Positions 1 to 5,434 are shown, numbered from the stretch's first letter. The stretch: 6,100 nt of DNA from an uncultured Collinsella sp. (GCA_937989795.1 CALKBB010000234.1:1-6100), one strand, 5' to 3'. Numbers and translations are program-made. The notes: generated by a model from the sequence alone, not told the origin.

Positions 1-21
1 AGCCCGAGACGGTCCCGGGCT
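1..21. terminator. Hairpin at window edge, possible end of an upstream gene
   Basis: Bases 1-9 pair with 13-21 (AGCCCG with CGGGCT, one A-C mismatch, then GA with TC), leaving a three-base loop. It is followed only by GACAATTTC, a poor U-tract, so as a + strand terminator it is weak. The upstream sequence lies outside the window, so its role as the end of a preceding gene is a guess. Confidence 0.3.
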
Positions 22-39
22 GACAATTTCAACTGTAAT

Positions 40-102
40 GGACGTTCTTAAATGACTAGTCATCCAAGAACGTCCCCAACGACTACTCATTTAAGTACGT
101 CC
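40..102. repeat. Three copies of an 18-bp repeat unit, arranged reverse-forward-forward
   Basis: The unit reads AGTCATTTAAGAACGTCC on the reverse strand of 40-57, AGTCATCCAAGAACGTCC at 58-75 and ACTCATTTAAGTACGTCC at 85-102. Each forward copy matches the reverse one at 16 of 18 bases. The first two abut head to head and form a 36-bp palindrome with only two mismatched pairs (50-51 against 64-65) around the perfect core ATGACTAGTCAT (52-63). The forward copies continue with the related CCCCAACGACT and CCCCAATGAGT. No reading frame crosses the region convincingly. It could be a dispersed palindromic element or a multi-site operator for the transporter gene downstream. Confidence 0.75.
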
Positions 103-122
103 CCAATGAGTACCCAATGAGT
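102..122. repeat. Tandem CCCAATGAGT pair, 11-bp period
   Basis: CCCAATGAGT occurs at 102-111 and again at 113-122, separated by a single A. The first copy continues directly from the third 18-bp unit, so this looks like a small slippage-type or operator-type duplication at the edge of that array. Nothing else is seen between it and the putative promoter at 162. Confidence 0.6.
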
Positions 123-161
123 GTGTGGGCGATCGGATTTTCCCGCTCGCCGATTTGTGTC

Positions 162-188
162 TTGAAAAATGTATATAACGACTATAAC
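162..188 (+). promoter_or_regulatory. Putative promoter of the EamA transporter gene
   Basis: TTGAAA at 162-167 resembles a -35 box. Two TATAAC boxes follow at 174-179 and 183-188. The second gives a 15-bp spacer, shorter than the ideal 17. Transcription would begin near 195, leaving a leader of about 35 nt before the TTG start at 230. The 16 bases at 174-189 match 14 of 16 bases at 1464-1479 in front of the PTS genes, so the stretch may also hold a shared regulatory site. Confidence 0.4.
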
Positions 189-217
189 GTAGTGTGAAAC
201 ATATTGGAAACAATACC

Positions 218-224
218 GAGGAGG
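218..224 (+). promoter_or_regulatory. Ribosome binding site that decides the TTG start
   Basis: GAGGAGG lies five bases before the TTG at 230. The alternative in-frame GTG at 194 has no purine-rich site before it and sits at about the predicted transcription start, so the TTG is preferred. Confidence 0.7.
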
Positions 225-229
225 CTGCG

Positions 230-1312
230 TTGAAGAAAAGCAATCTGGGCTATGTGCTGGTGCTGATCGCCGCGCTTATGTGGGGCAGCATCGGAATCTT
301 TGTAAAAGGCATCTCGGCCCTGGGTGTTTCGTCTCAGAGCATGGCGGCCTTTCGCCTGTTGTCGGGTGCCGTCTTAATGGCTCCGGTCTTGGCGTTCATG
401 GGTTGCCAGGGAGGCGATCGTGAGGGAAAAGCATCGGGTCCCCTGGCACTGTTCAAGGCAAGTCCTAAAGAGCTTGTTCCCTGTGCGCTTCTTGGCATTA
501 TCGGCCTCGCCACCGCTAACACGCTTTATTACGAGTGTATGGGCGAGGTGGGCATGTCCACGGCCTCGGTGCTGCTCTACACCTCGCCGGTGTTTGGCGT
601 CATGCTCGGCCGCGTGCTTTATCGCGAGGATGTGACTCCCAACAAGCTCGTTGCCATCGCTTTTAATATCGGTGGCTGTGTACTTGCAGTGACCAATGGC
701 GACCTTTCCGGTTTCCATTTTTCGGTTTGGGGCGTCACGTCGGGCGTGATCGCGGGCTTTTGTGGCGCGTCGCTCGCGGTGTTTAGCCGGATAGCAACCA
801 AGACGGTCCACCCGCTGGCTGTCACGTTTTGGGGCCTTGTTTTTGGCGGTGCGGTTATGGCGGCTATCGCGGCTCCGTGGCCAGATGTCGCCGCGGCAAT
901 GTCGCCACAGCTGCTGCTGCTGTTCTTTGGTTTTGGACTCATCCCCACAGCCGTGGCCTATGTCTTATATATGCAGGGTCTGTCCATGGGGCTCGAGACA
1001 TCGAAAGTTCCCGTCGTAATGTCTTTCGAGACAGTCGTCACCGTACTGGTGGGCATTGGCATCTACGCCGAGCCCGCCGGCGCGATCAAGGTCCTGGGCA
1101 TCGTGCTGGTGCTCGCGTCCATCCTGATCATGAACACCGACTTCTCCAAGCTGCGCAACAGTGTGATTGTCGGTCATGTTGTTGAGAGCATGACCTTTAA
1201 GCCCAACGCGTGGTGGACCGAAAAATCTCAGGACATGGATCTGTTTAAGGAACGCACCGGCATCGCGCTGGAACCCACCGTGCAGGAAAGCCCCTGGTAC
1301 TTCGTGCGATAG
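230..1312 (+). CDS. EamA/DMT-family transporter with an extended C-terminal tail
   Basis: A 360-residue integral membrane protein of the drug/metabolite transporter superfamily, probably moving a small metabolite across the cytoplasmic membrane. Two EamA repeats of five helices each are visible, at about residues 7-155 and 164-302. The first opens with the family-typical ALMWGS (15-20) and contains YTSPVFGVMLG (117-127). The second has the matching PVVMSFETVVTVLVG (261-275) with a closing helix at about 287-302. Residues 303-360 form a soluble, polar tail ending in PWYFVR that a typical EamA protein of about 300 residues lacks. The start is TTG at 230, chosen for its GAGGAGG site; a GTG at 194 would add 12 residues. 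The gene has its own putative promoter and lies 183 bases before the PTS cluster. Family members export amino acids, nucleosides or other metabolites, and the substrate here cannot be read from sequence. Export of an amino acid released by the downstream pathway is a speculative fit. Confidence 0.88.
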   Translation: MKKSNLGYVLVLIAALMWGSIGIFVKGISALGVSSQSMAAFRLLSGAVLMAPVLAFMGCQGGDREGKASGPLALFKASPKELVPCALLGIIGLATANTLYYECMGEVGMSTASVLLYTSPVFGVMLGRVLYREDVTPNKLVAIAFNIGGCVLAVTNGDLSGFHFSVWGVTSGVIAGFCGASLAVFSRIATKTVHPLAVTFWGLVFGGAVMAAIAAPWPDVAAAMSPQLLLLFFGFGLIPTAVAYVLYMQGLSMGLETSKVPVVMSFETVVTVLVGIGIYAEPAGAIKVLGIVLVLASILIMNTDFSKLRNSVIVGHVVESMTFKPNAWWTEKSQDMDLFKERTGIALEPTVQESPWYFVR

Positions 1313-1390
1313 AGGATTGTGCACGGCGTCTAGCCTGGGGTTATCCAGCCAGCGCCGGCCTATCCAGCCCCAACGTTTCAAGTACGTTAA

Positions 1391-1425
1391 ACCCGTCAAC
1401 GGTCGATTTTCACCCGCGAACGGTC
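1391..1425. promoter_or_regulatory. Direct-repeat putative operator, two ACCCGnnAACGGTC sites
   Basis: ACCCGTCAACGGTC (1391-1404) and ACCCGCGAACGGTC (1412-1425) agree at 12 of 14 bases and are 21 bp apart start to start, two helical turns. They lie about 40-70 bp upstream of the best -10 box of the PTS cluster. That layout suits an activator bound on one face of the DNA. A TATACT at 1428-1433, just after the second copy, could be another -10 box, in which case the repeats would cover the -35 region and suit a repressor. The rest of the 1313-1495 spacer holds a 9-bp direct repeat TATCCAGCC (1342-1350 and 1361-1369) and no convincing terminator for the transporter gene. Confidence 0.5.
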
Positions 1426-1442
1426 TTTATACTAATTAGCAA

Positions 1443-1479
1443 TATAAGCAACGTATAAGACGTTATAATGACCATAACG
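1443..1479 (+). promoter_or_regulatory. Putative PTS promoter with four phased TATAA boxes
   Basis: A consensus -10 box TATAAT lies at 1464-1469, which puts the transcription start near 1476 and the ATG about 20 nt later. No TTGACA-like -35 box is found 16-18 bp upstream, which suggests dependence on an activator. TATAAG (1443), TATAAG (1454), TATAAT (1464) and CATAAC (1473) are spaced 11, 10 and 9 bp, close to one helical turn each. TATAA-GACG-TTATA (1454-1467) is also an inverted repeat. No -24/-12 sigma-54 promoter, common for LevR-controlled mannose-family PTS operons in Firmicutes, is visible. Confidence 0.5.
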
Positions 1480-1495
1480 AAAAGGAGGAGGCAAG

Positions 1496-2419
1496 ATGAA
1501 TCAGATCATTCTCGCATCTCATGGCGGCCTGGCCGCAGGCGCCAAAGACACGCTCGAGATGGTTCTCGGCGACGTGTCGAACGTCCACGTCGTGTCGCTT
1601 GCTCGTGACGACAAGGAGCCCATCACCAATAAGGTGGACGCCATGATCGCCACGTTCAACGCGGACGACACCGTCTATGTGCTGACCGATATGCTCGGCA
1701 GCTCGGTCAACAACAGCATGGTCGAGCTTTCCAAGAACGGCACGAAGTTCACGGTTGTCAGCGGTTTCAACATTCCGCTGGCACTGACGCTCGCTATGAG
1801 CCCCGTCCCCATCAAGGGCGCCGAGCTCGCGGCCCTCATCAACGAGGCCCGTACCGGTCTGACCAACCCCAATGCACCGGTCGAGGCTGCCGCGGCTCCC
1901 GCCAAGAAGGCCAAGGCGTCCCGTCACAGCTCCGGTCCCGCCAAGATCGTCCTCGCACGTCTTGACTACCGTCTGCTGCACGGCCAGGTCGTCTTTACCT
2001 GGACCACCAAGGTTCAGGCCGAGCGCATCATTGTCGTCGACAACGCTGCCGCCAACGATGAGATCAAGAAGGGCGCTCTTAAGCTGGCCAAGCCCCAGGG
2101 CGTGCGCCTGAACGTCTTCACCGTCGAGCGTGCCCTCGCCAAGATGGACAAGCTCAACACCCTCGGCGAGCGCGTCATGTTTGTCTTTGGCAACACTGCC
2201 GAGATGCTGCAGTTCTGCCAGGGCTACAAGCTCGACGCCATCAACCTGGGCGCCACCGCCAACCACGACGGTGCCGATCAGATTGGCGGCAAGGACAGCT
2301 CCGTCTTCTTCGACGCCACCCAGAAGGCCGACGTCAACCAGCTGCTCGACATGGGCATCAAGCTCTATGTCCAGCAGACCCCTACGTATCAGAGCGTCGA
2401 CATCGACGCCAAGCTGTAA
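1496..2419 (+). CDS. Mannose-family PTS fused EIIA-EIIB component
   Basis: A 307-residue cytoplasmic protein that passes phosphate from HPr to the incoming sugar through two histidines. The EIIA domain (about 1-125) carries the phospho-accepting His9 in ILASHGGLAAG, Asp65 in VLTDMLGSS, and SGFNIPLAL (89-97), which matches the GxNLP motif of the family. An Ala/Pro/Lys/Ser-rich linker follows at about 126-147. The EIIB domain (about 148-307) has His162 in ARLDYRLLHGQVVFTW. The usual signature there is RxDDRLIHGQV, so a Tyr replaces the second Asp. The order matches E. coli ManX (IIAB), whose single chain is similar in length. Start ATG 1496 is preceded by AAAAGGAGGAGG. This is the first gene of the cluster, 36 bases before EIIC. 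The family includes mannose, fructose, sorbose, N-acetylgalactosamine and glucoselysine systems; the downstream deglycase-like gene argues for an Amadori compound here. The family call is secure and the substrate is inferred. Confidence 0.95.
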   Translation: MNQIILASHGGLAAGAKDTLEMVLGDVSNVHVVSLARDDKEPITNKVDAMIATFNADDTVYVLTDMLGSSVNNSMVELSKNGTKFTVVSGFNIPLALTLAMSPVPIKGAELAALINEARTGLTNPNAPVEAAAAPAKKAKASRHSSGPAKIVLARLDYRLLHGQVVFTWTTKVQAERIIVVDNAAANDEIKKGALKLAKPQGVRLNVFTVERALAKMDKLNTLGERVMFVFGNTAEMLQFCQGYKLDAINLGATANHDGADQIGGKDSSVFFDATQKADVNQLLDMGIKLYVQQTPTYQSVDIDAKL

Positions 2420-2424
2420 TCAAC

Positions 2425-2438
2425 CAGGCTTTTGCCTG
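2425..2438 (+). other. Small hairpin between EIIAB and EIIC
   Basis: CAGGC-TTTT-GCCTG forms a perfect 5-bp stem with a UUUU loop five bases after the EIIAB stop and just before the EIIC ribosome site (AAGGAG, 2444-2449). It is too short and lacks a U-tract, so it is not a terminator. It could mark an mRNA processing point or tune EIIC translation. Confidence 0.35.
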
Positions 2439-2455
2439 ACTGAAAGGAGAAGGGT

Positions 2456-3250
2456 ATGAATACGTTCATCAGTGCGGTGCTCGTCGGCCTCGTCGGCGTG
2501 TTCTGCATGTGGGACTCCCGCCTGCTCGGTCGTCTTAACTTCGAGCAGCCCCTCGTTGGCGCTACGCTCGTCGGTCTGCTGCTGGGCGATGTGCCCACCG
2601 GCCTTGCCGTCGGTGCCGCCGTCGAGCTCGTGTCCATGGGCCTGGTGCAGGTCGGCGCCGCCGTTCCGCCCGATATGGTCCTGGGCGGCATCGTGGCCGC
2701 TGCCTTTGCGTGCCTGACCGATGCTTCCGCCGAGACCGCCATGACGATCGCCATCCCGGTCGCCGTCCTCGGTCAGCTCCTCGGCATCGTGTTCCGTTCC
2801 ATCATCGCCGTCCTCACCCATGTGGCAGATAACGCGATTGATAACGGAAAGTTCAAGACCGCCTACCGTATGCACATCTGCGCCGGCTCCGGTTTGTACG
2901 CCATCATGTACTTCCTGCCGATCTTCCTCGCCGTCTTTGTTGGCACCGACCTGGTTCAGGCCATCGTCAACATGGTTCCCGAGTGGCTGTCCACTGGTCT
3001 TAACGTTTCGACCAAGATCATGACCGCCTACGGCTTGGCCCTGCTGCTCACCATGATGATCAAGAAGGGTATGACTCCGTTCCTGTTCATCGGTTTCCTG
3101 CTCGCCGCTTACCTCAACCTGTCCGTCATCGCGGTCGCTCTGATCGGTGTGTGCCTGGCTGTCGTCTTCATGGGCTTCAAGTTCAACGGTTCCCATGCAG
3201 CCGCCGGTGTCGATTCCGACTACGATCCGCTCGAAGACGACGAAGACTAA
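2456..3250 (+). CDS. Mannose-family PTS permease component EIIC
   Basis: A 264-residue membrane protein that with EIID forms the sugar channel of the PTS. The family signature is clear at residues 40-79: GLLLGDVPTGLAVGAA, then VELVSMGLVQVGAAV, then PPDMVLGGI, including Glu57 and the PPD turn. Hydrophobic stretches lie at about 2-18, 32-62, 75-87, 95-120, 142-163, 187-201 and 207-240. The protein ends in a strongly acidic tail (251-264, eight Asp/Glu) that would sit outside the membrane. The ATG at 2456 has AAGGAG six bases upstream. Its stop TAA (3248-3250) overlaps the ribosome site of the EIID gene, so the two are likely translationally coupled. Length fits the family. Partners are the EIIAB and EIID genes on either side. 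Confidence 0.95.
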   Translation: MNTFISAVLVGLVGVFCMWDSRLLGRLNFEQPLVGATLVGLLLGDVPTGLAVGAAVELVSMGLVQVGAAVPPDMVLGGIVAAAFACLTDASAETAMTIAIPVAVLGQLLGIVFRSIIAVLTHVADNAIDNGKFKTAYRMHICAGSGLYAIMYFLPIFLAVFVGTDLVQAIVNMVPEWLSTGLNVSTKIMTAYGLALLLTMMIKKGMTPFLFIGFLLAAYLNLSVIAVALIGVCLAVVFMGFKFNGSHAAAGVDSDYDPLEDDED

Positions 3251-3263
3251 GGAGGAACACACT

Positions 3264-4097
3264 ATGGCAACCGCAACCAAGGACGTGTCCCTGAACAAGA
3301 AGGTCAGCCAGTTCTTCTGGCGCTCCTGGGCCATCCAGGCCTCTTGGAACTACGAGCGTCAGATGAACATGGGCTTCCTCTACGGTATGGTTCCCACGCT
3401 CGATCGCCTCTATCCGGACGAGTCCGACCCCAAGCAGCTTGCTGCTAAGAAAGAGGCTTACCACCGTCACATGGCGTTCTACAACTGCACCCCGCAGACG
3501 AGCGCTTTCATCCTGGGCCTCGCCGCCTCCATGGAGGAGGAGTACGCCAAGGATCCCGAGAACTTCAACCCCGATTCGATTAACGCGGTCAAGACCTCCC
3601 TTATGGGCCCGCTTTCCGGCATCGGTGACTCCTTCTTCCAGGGCACCATCCGCGTTATCGCCTTTGGCTTGGGCGTTCAGCTGGCTCAGCAGGGCTCCAT
3701 CATGGGCCCGATCCTGGCCCTTCTCATCTCCATCGTCCCCTCCGTGCTGATTACTTGGTTCGCAGCCAAGATGGGCTATCAGGGCGGCCACGAGTACCTG
3801 AGCAAGCTTCAGGGCGGCGACCTCATGGAGAAGCTCATGTATGTCTGCGGCATCGTGGGTCTTATGTCCGTGGGCGGTATGATCGCCACGCTGATCGGCG
3901 CCACCACCCCGCTGCAGTTCGCTGACGGCACCGTCGTTATCCAGGACATCCTGGACAGCATGATGCCCCAGATGATCTCCCTTGGCCTCACCGGCCTTAT
4001 GTACTGGCTCATCAAGAAGAACGTCAACACCGGTTGGCTTCTCGTGATCGCCATTGTGGGCGGCATCGCCCTCTCCGCGGTCGGCATCCTGGCTTAG
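3264..4097 (+). CDS. Mannose-family PTS permease component EIID
   Basis: A 277-residue membrane-associated partner of EIIC, specific to this PTS family. The N-terminal part has FWRSWAIQASWNYERQ (18-33) and MGFLYGMVPTLDRLY (36-50), followed by RHMAFYNCTP (68-77). GPLSGIGDSFFQGTIR (115-130) matches the GPLAGVGDPIFWGTVR-type signature of ManZ. Hydrophobic segments lie at about 131-140, 147-168, 192-212, 235-250 and 257-277. The ATG at 3264 is chosen because AAGGAGG (3249-3255) sits eight bases before it and the family motifs begin soon after; an upstream in-frame ATG at 3147 lies inside EIIC and would add 39 unrelated residues. It is 13 bases after EIIC and is the last PTS gene. Its TAG stop lies inside an 18-bp perfect palindrome. 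Confidence 0.95.
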   Translation: MATATKDVSLNKKVSQFFWRSWAIQASWNYERQMNMGFLYGMVPTLDRLYPDESDPKQLAAKKEAYHRHMAFYNCTPQTSAFILGLAASMEEEYAKDPENFNPDSINAVKTSLMGPLSGIGDSFFQGTIRVIAFGLGVQLAQQGSIMGPILALLISIVPSVLITWFAAKMGYQGGHEYLSKLQGGDLMEKLMYVCGIVGLMSVGGMIATLIGATTPLQFADGTVVIQDILDSMMPQMISLGLTGLMYWLIKKNVNTGWLLVIAIVGGIALSAVGILA

Positions 4098-4109
4098 TCG
4101 CGACTAAGC
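4092..4109. repeat. 18-bp perfect palindrome over the EIID stop codon
   Basis: GCTTAGTCGCGACTAAGC is fully self-complementary and includes the TAG stop at 4095-4097. As RNA it would be a loop-poor hairpin; as DNA it resembles a dimeric-protein binding site. Its function is unknown. Confidence 0.6.
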
Positions 4110-4131
4110 GCCTAACCGCTTTCCCCCGGGG

Positions 4132-4162
4132 GCCTGCCTGGCATCCCATACCCCAGGCAGGC
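4132..4162 (+). terminator. Strong hairpin without U-tract after EIID, partial terminator or mRNA-stabilising element
   Basis: GCCTGCCTGG (4132-4141) pairs perfectly with CCAGGCAGGC (4153-4162) around an 11-base loop. The 3' side continues TTCCATCCCC, so there is no run of U and full termination is unlikely. A perfect CCCCCGGGGG (4123-4132) touches its 5' edge. Together they may protect the PTS mRNA 3' end or lower transcription into the SIS enzyme gene. No convincing promoter is seen between here and 4297. Confidence 0.45.
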
Positions 4163-4176
4163 TTCCATCCCCAAAA

Positions 4177-4205
4177 TGCGACAATGGGACAGTCCCTTTG
4201 TCGCA
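4177..4205. repeat. 29-base palindromic repeat with GGGACAGTCCC core
   Basis: TGCGACAA (4177-4184) pairs with TTGTCGCA (4198-4205), and inside it GGGAC (4186-4190) pairs with GTCCC (4192-4196), with one T-T mismatch and a single-base loop. The design resembles REP-type intergenic palindromes, and I recall similar TTGTCGCA/GGGAC sequences as frequent in Collinsella-like genomes, which needs a genome count to confirm. The remaining spacer up to 4296 holds only a weak 6-bp hairpin (4214-4219 with 4226-4231). Confidence 0.65.
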
Positions 4206-4280
4206 TCCTCAACGGGCCGGCGACTCGGTCCAAACCACGGTAACCCTGCGAGCGCCCGGCAATGTGGCGCCGCAAAAATT

Positions 4281-4287
4281 GAAAGGA
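4281..4287 (+). promoter_or_regulatory. Ribosome binding site that decides the SIS gene start
   Basis: GAAAGGA ends nine bases before the ATG at 4297. It directly abuts another in-frame ATG at 4288, too close to use, so 4297 is preferred. Confidence 0.6.
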
Positions 4288-4296
4288 ATGTGTCAG

Positions 4297-5280
4297 ATGT
4301 ACGAGATCGACCTTAACCTCCCTAAGCAGATCGTCGCTGACGTCCTGTCCAACCACGAGATCCACAGCGTCGCTTTCGTCGGCTGCGGTGCCTCCATGTC
4401 CGACCTTTACCCCGCCAAGTACTTCCTGGCCAACAACACGGACAAGCTGAACGTTCAGATCTTCACTGCTAACGAGTTCAACTACGACACGCCTTCCTGG
4501 GTCAACGAGCACACCTTCGTGATCACCTGCTCCCTCGGTGGCTCCACGCCCGAGACCGTCGAGGCCAACAAGACCGCCAAGAAGCACAACTGCCCGGTCG
4601 TCTCCCTCACCAACAAGGCTGGCTCCGCTCTGACCGTCGACGCTGACTACGTCATCGTTCACGGCTTCCACGCCAACTTCGCTGCCAAGTGCGAGAAGCC
4701 CGGCTACGCCATCGCTCTTGCTGTCGAGATCCTTCAGCAGACCGAGGGCTATGACCACTACGAGGACATGATCACCGGCCTCACCAACGTCTTTGAGCTC
4801 TGCGAGAACGCTGCTCAGTCCTGCAAGAAGCTCGCCAAGAAGTTCGCCGAGGACTTCAAGGACGACAAGATGATCTACTTCATGGCTTCCGGTGCCTCCG
4901 AGAAGATGGCTTATTCTCACGCCGCCTTCCTGTTCACCGAGATGCAGTGGATCGACGCCGCCGCCTACAACACCGGCGAGTACTTCCACGGCCCGTTCGA
5001 GGTTTCCACCGAGGGTAAGCCCTACGTCTTCTTCATGTCCGATGGCGCTACCCGTCCGATGGACGCCCGCGCCCTCACCTTCCTTAAGCGCATGGGCGCC
5101 AAGGTCGCTCTGATCGACTCCAAGGACTACGGCTTGGCTGACGCCGTGCCCGCGAGCGTCGTCACCTACTTCAACCCGCTGCTGCACCTCGCCGTTATGC
5201 GCGAGTACGGCAACCAGATCGCCGAGGCCCGTCAGCACCCGCTGACCATGCGTCGCTACATGTGGAAGCTTTCCTACTAA
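4297..5280 (+). CDS. Double-SIS-domain sugar-phosphate enzyme, FrlB/GfrF-type Amadori deglycase candidate
   Basis: A 327-residue cytoplasmic protein with two sugar isomerase (SIS) domains, about 20-150 and 180-310. Family members FrlB, GfrF and FraB split a 6-phosphorylated Amadori-type compound into hexose 6-phosphate and an amino acid; GlmS and AgaS are wider relatives. Sugar-phosphate binding motifs are visible: VGCGAS (28-33), CSLGGSTPET (78-87) and ASGAS (197-201). Glu215 (in FTEMQW) and His231 (in GEYFHGPFEV) are 16 residues apart, the same spacing as the catalytic pair of FraB and of the GlmS isomerase domain. Recalled E. coli FrlB also aligns at ANEFNYDTP (its GWEFCDNTP), HGPFEV (its HGPLEI) and the C-terminal MRRYMWKLSY (its ERRYYGGLVEY). 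It lacks the glutaminase domain of GlmS. Start ATG 4297 is chosen for its ribosome site. It follows the PTS genes by 199 structured bases and ends the unit at a strong terminator. The SIS family call is firm; the deglycase reaction is a good inference. Confidence 0.85.
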   Translation: MYEIDLNLPKQIVADVLSNHEIHSVAFVGCGASMSDLYPAKYFLANNTDKLNVQIFTANEFNYDTPSWVNEHTFVITCSLGGSTPETVEANKTAKKHNCPVVSLTNKAGSALTVDADYVIVHGFHANFAAKCEKPGYAIALAVEILQQTEGYDHYEDMITGLTNVFELCENAAQSCKKLAKKFAEDFKDDKMIYFMASGASEKMAYSHAAFLFTEMQWIDAAAYNTGEYFHGPFEVSTEGKPYVFFMSDGATRPMDARALTFLKRMGAKVALIDSKDYGLADAVPASVVTYFNPLLHLAVMREYGNQIAEARQHPLTMRRYMWKLSY

Positions 5281-5314
5281 TCACAAGTAAGTAGACCTTA
5301 CGGGTTGATTGAGA

Positions 5315-5346
5315 GGGGATGGGGTTTGCGCCCCATCCCCTTTTTT
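5315..5346 (+). terminator. Strong intrinsic terminator closing the PTS-SIS unit
   Basis: GGGGATGGGG (5315-5324) pairs perfectly with CCCCATCCCC (5331-5340) around a six-base loop and is followed at once by six T (5341-5346). It lies 34 bases after the SIS gene stop and separates that unit from the HAD gene. A minor 5-bp hairpin GTAAG/CTTAC (5287-5301) precedes it. Confidence 0.95.
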
Positions 5347-5383
5347 GCTCTGGGGAGGGCGTGTCTGTCGTGTCGCAAAACCC

Positions 5384-5426
5384 CAGATAAAACCTACCAA
5401 AATAAACCTGTCCCTTTTTGGCAGGT
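5384..5426. repeat. Left arm of a 43-base inverted repeat flanking the HAD gene
   Basis: This stretch matches the reverse complement of 6058-6100 at 39 of 43 bases, with an unbroken match of 18 bases inside it (5397-5414). The arm is itself a hairpin: ACCTACCAAAA (5392-5402) pairs with TTTTGGCAGGT (5416-5426) with one mismatch. It ends where the HAD ribosome site begins. TGTCGCA at 5371-5377, just outside, recalls the end of the palindrome at 4177-4205. No clear promoter for the HAD gene is seen between 5347 and 5426. Confidence 0.85.
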
Positions 5427-5434
5427 GGGAGGAG
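5427..5434 (+). promoter_or_regulatory. Ribosome binding site of the HAD gene
   Basis: GGGAGGAG lies six bases before the ATG at 5441. It touches another in-frame ATG at 5435, too close for good initiation, and family proteins begin like MIKAVLFDMDG, so 5441 is preferred. Confidence 0.65.

Noticed and set aside
128..154. Hairpin or riboswitch-like structure before the EamA gene
   Set aside because: Only competing 5-bp stems (GGCGA/TCGCC and ATCGG/CCGAT), and it lies upstream of the predicted transcription start.
194..229. GTG start at 194 for the EamA gene
   Set aside because: It has no ribosome site and lies at the predicted transcription start; the TTG at 230 has GAGGAGG at ideal spacing.
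1335..1372. Terminator for the EamA gene
   Set aside because: Only stems of 4-5 bp (for example TGGGG with CCCCA) and no T-run, so it is not a convincing terminator.
1463..2266. Antisense open frame of 267 codons over the EIIAB gene
   Set aside because: Low-complexity Gly/Val/Asp/Leu-rich product, a shadow of the high-GC sense codons.
3147..3263. Upstream ATG at 3147 for EIID
   Set aside because: It lies inside EIIC and the added residues do not resemble EIID; the ATG at 3264 has AAGGAGG.
2420..3334. Antisense open frame of 304 codons over EIIC
   Set aside because: Its product is Asp/Gly/His-rich with no recognisable domain, while the sense strand encodes a textbook EIIC with a good ribosome site.
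4024..5238. Long antisense open frame (404 codons) over the SIS gene
   Set aside because: It mirrors the codon pattern of a strongly biased gene, shows Val/Gly/Leu/Asp-rich low-complexity sequence without domains, and crosses the spacer palindromes. The sense gene has clear SIS motifs.
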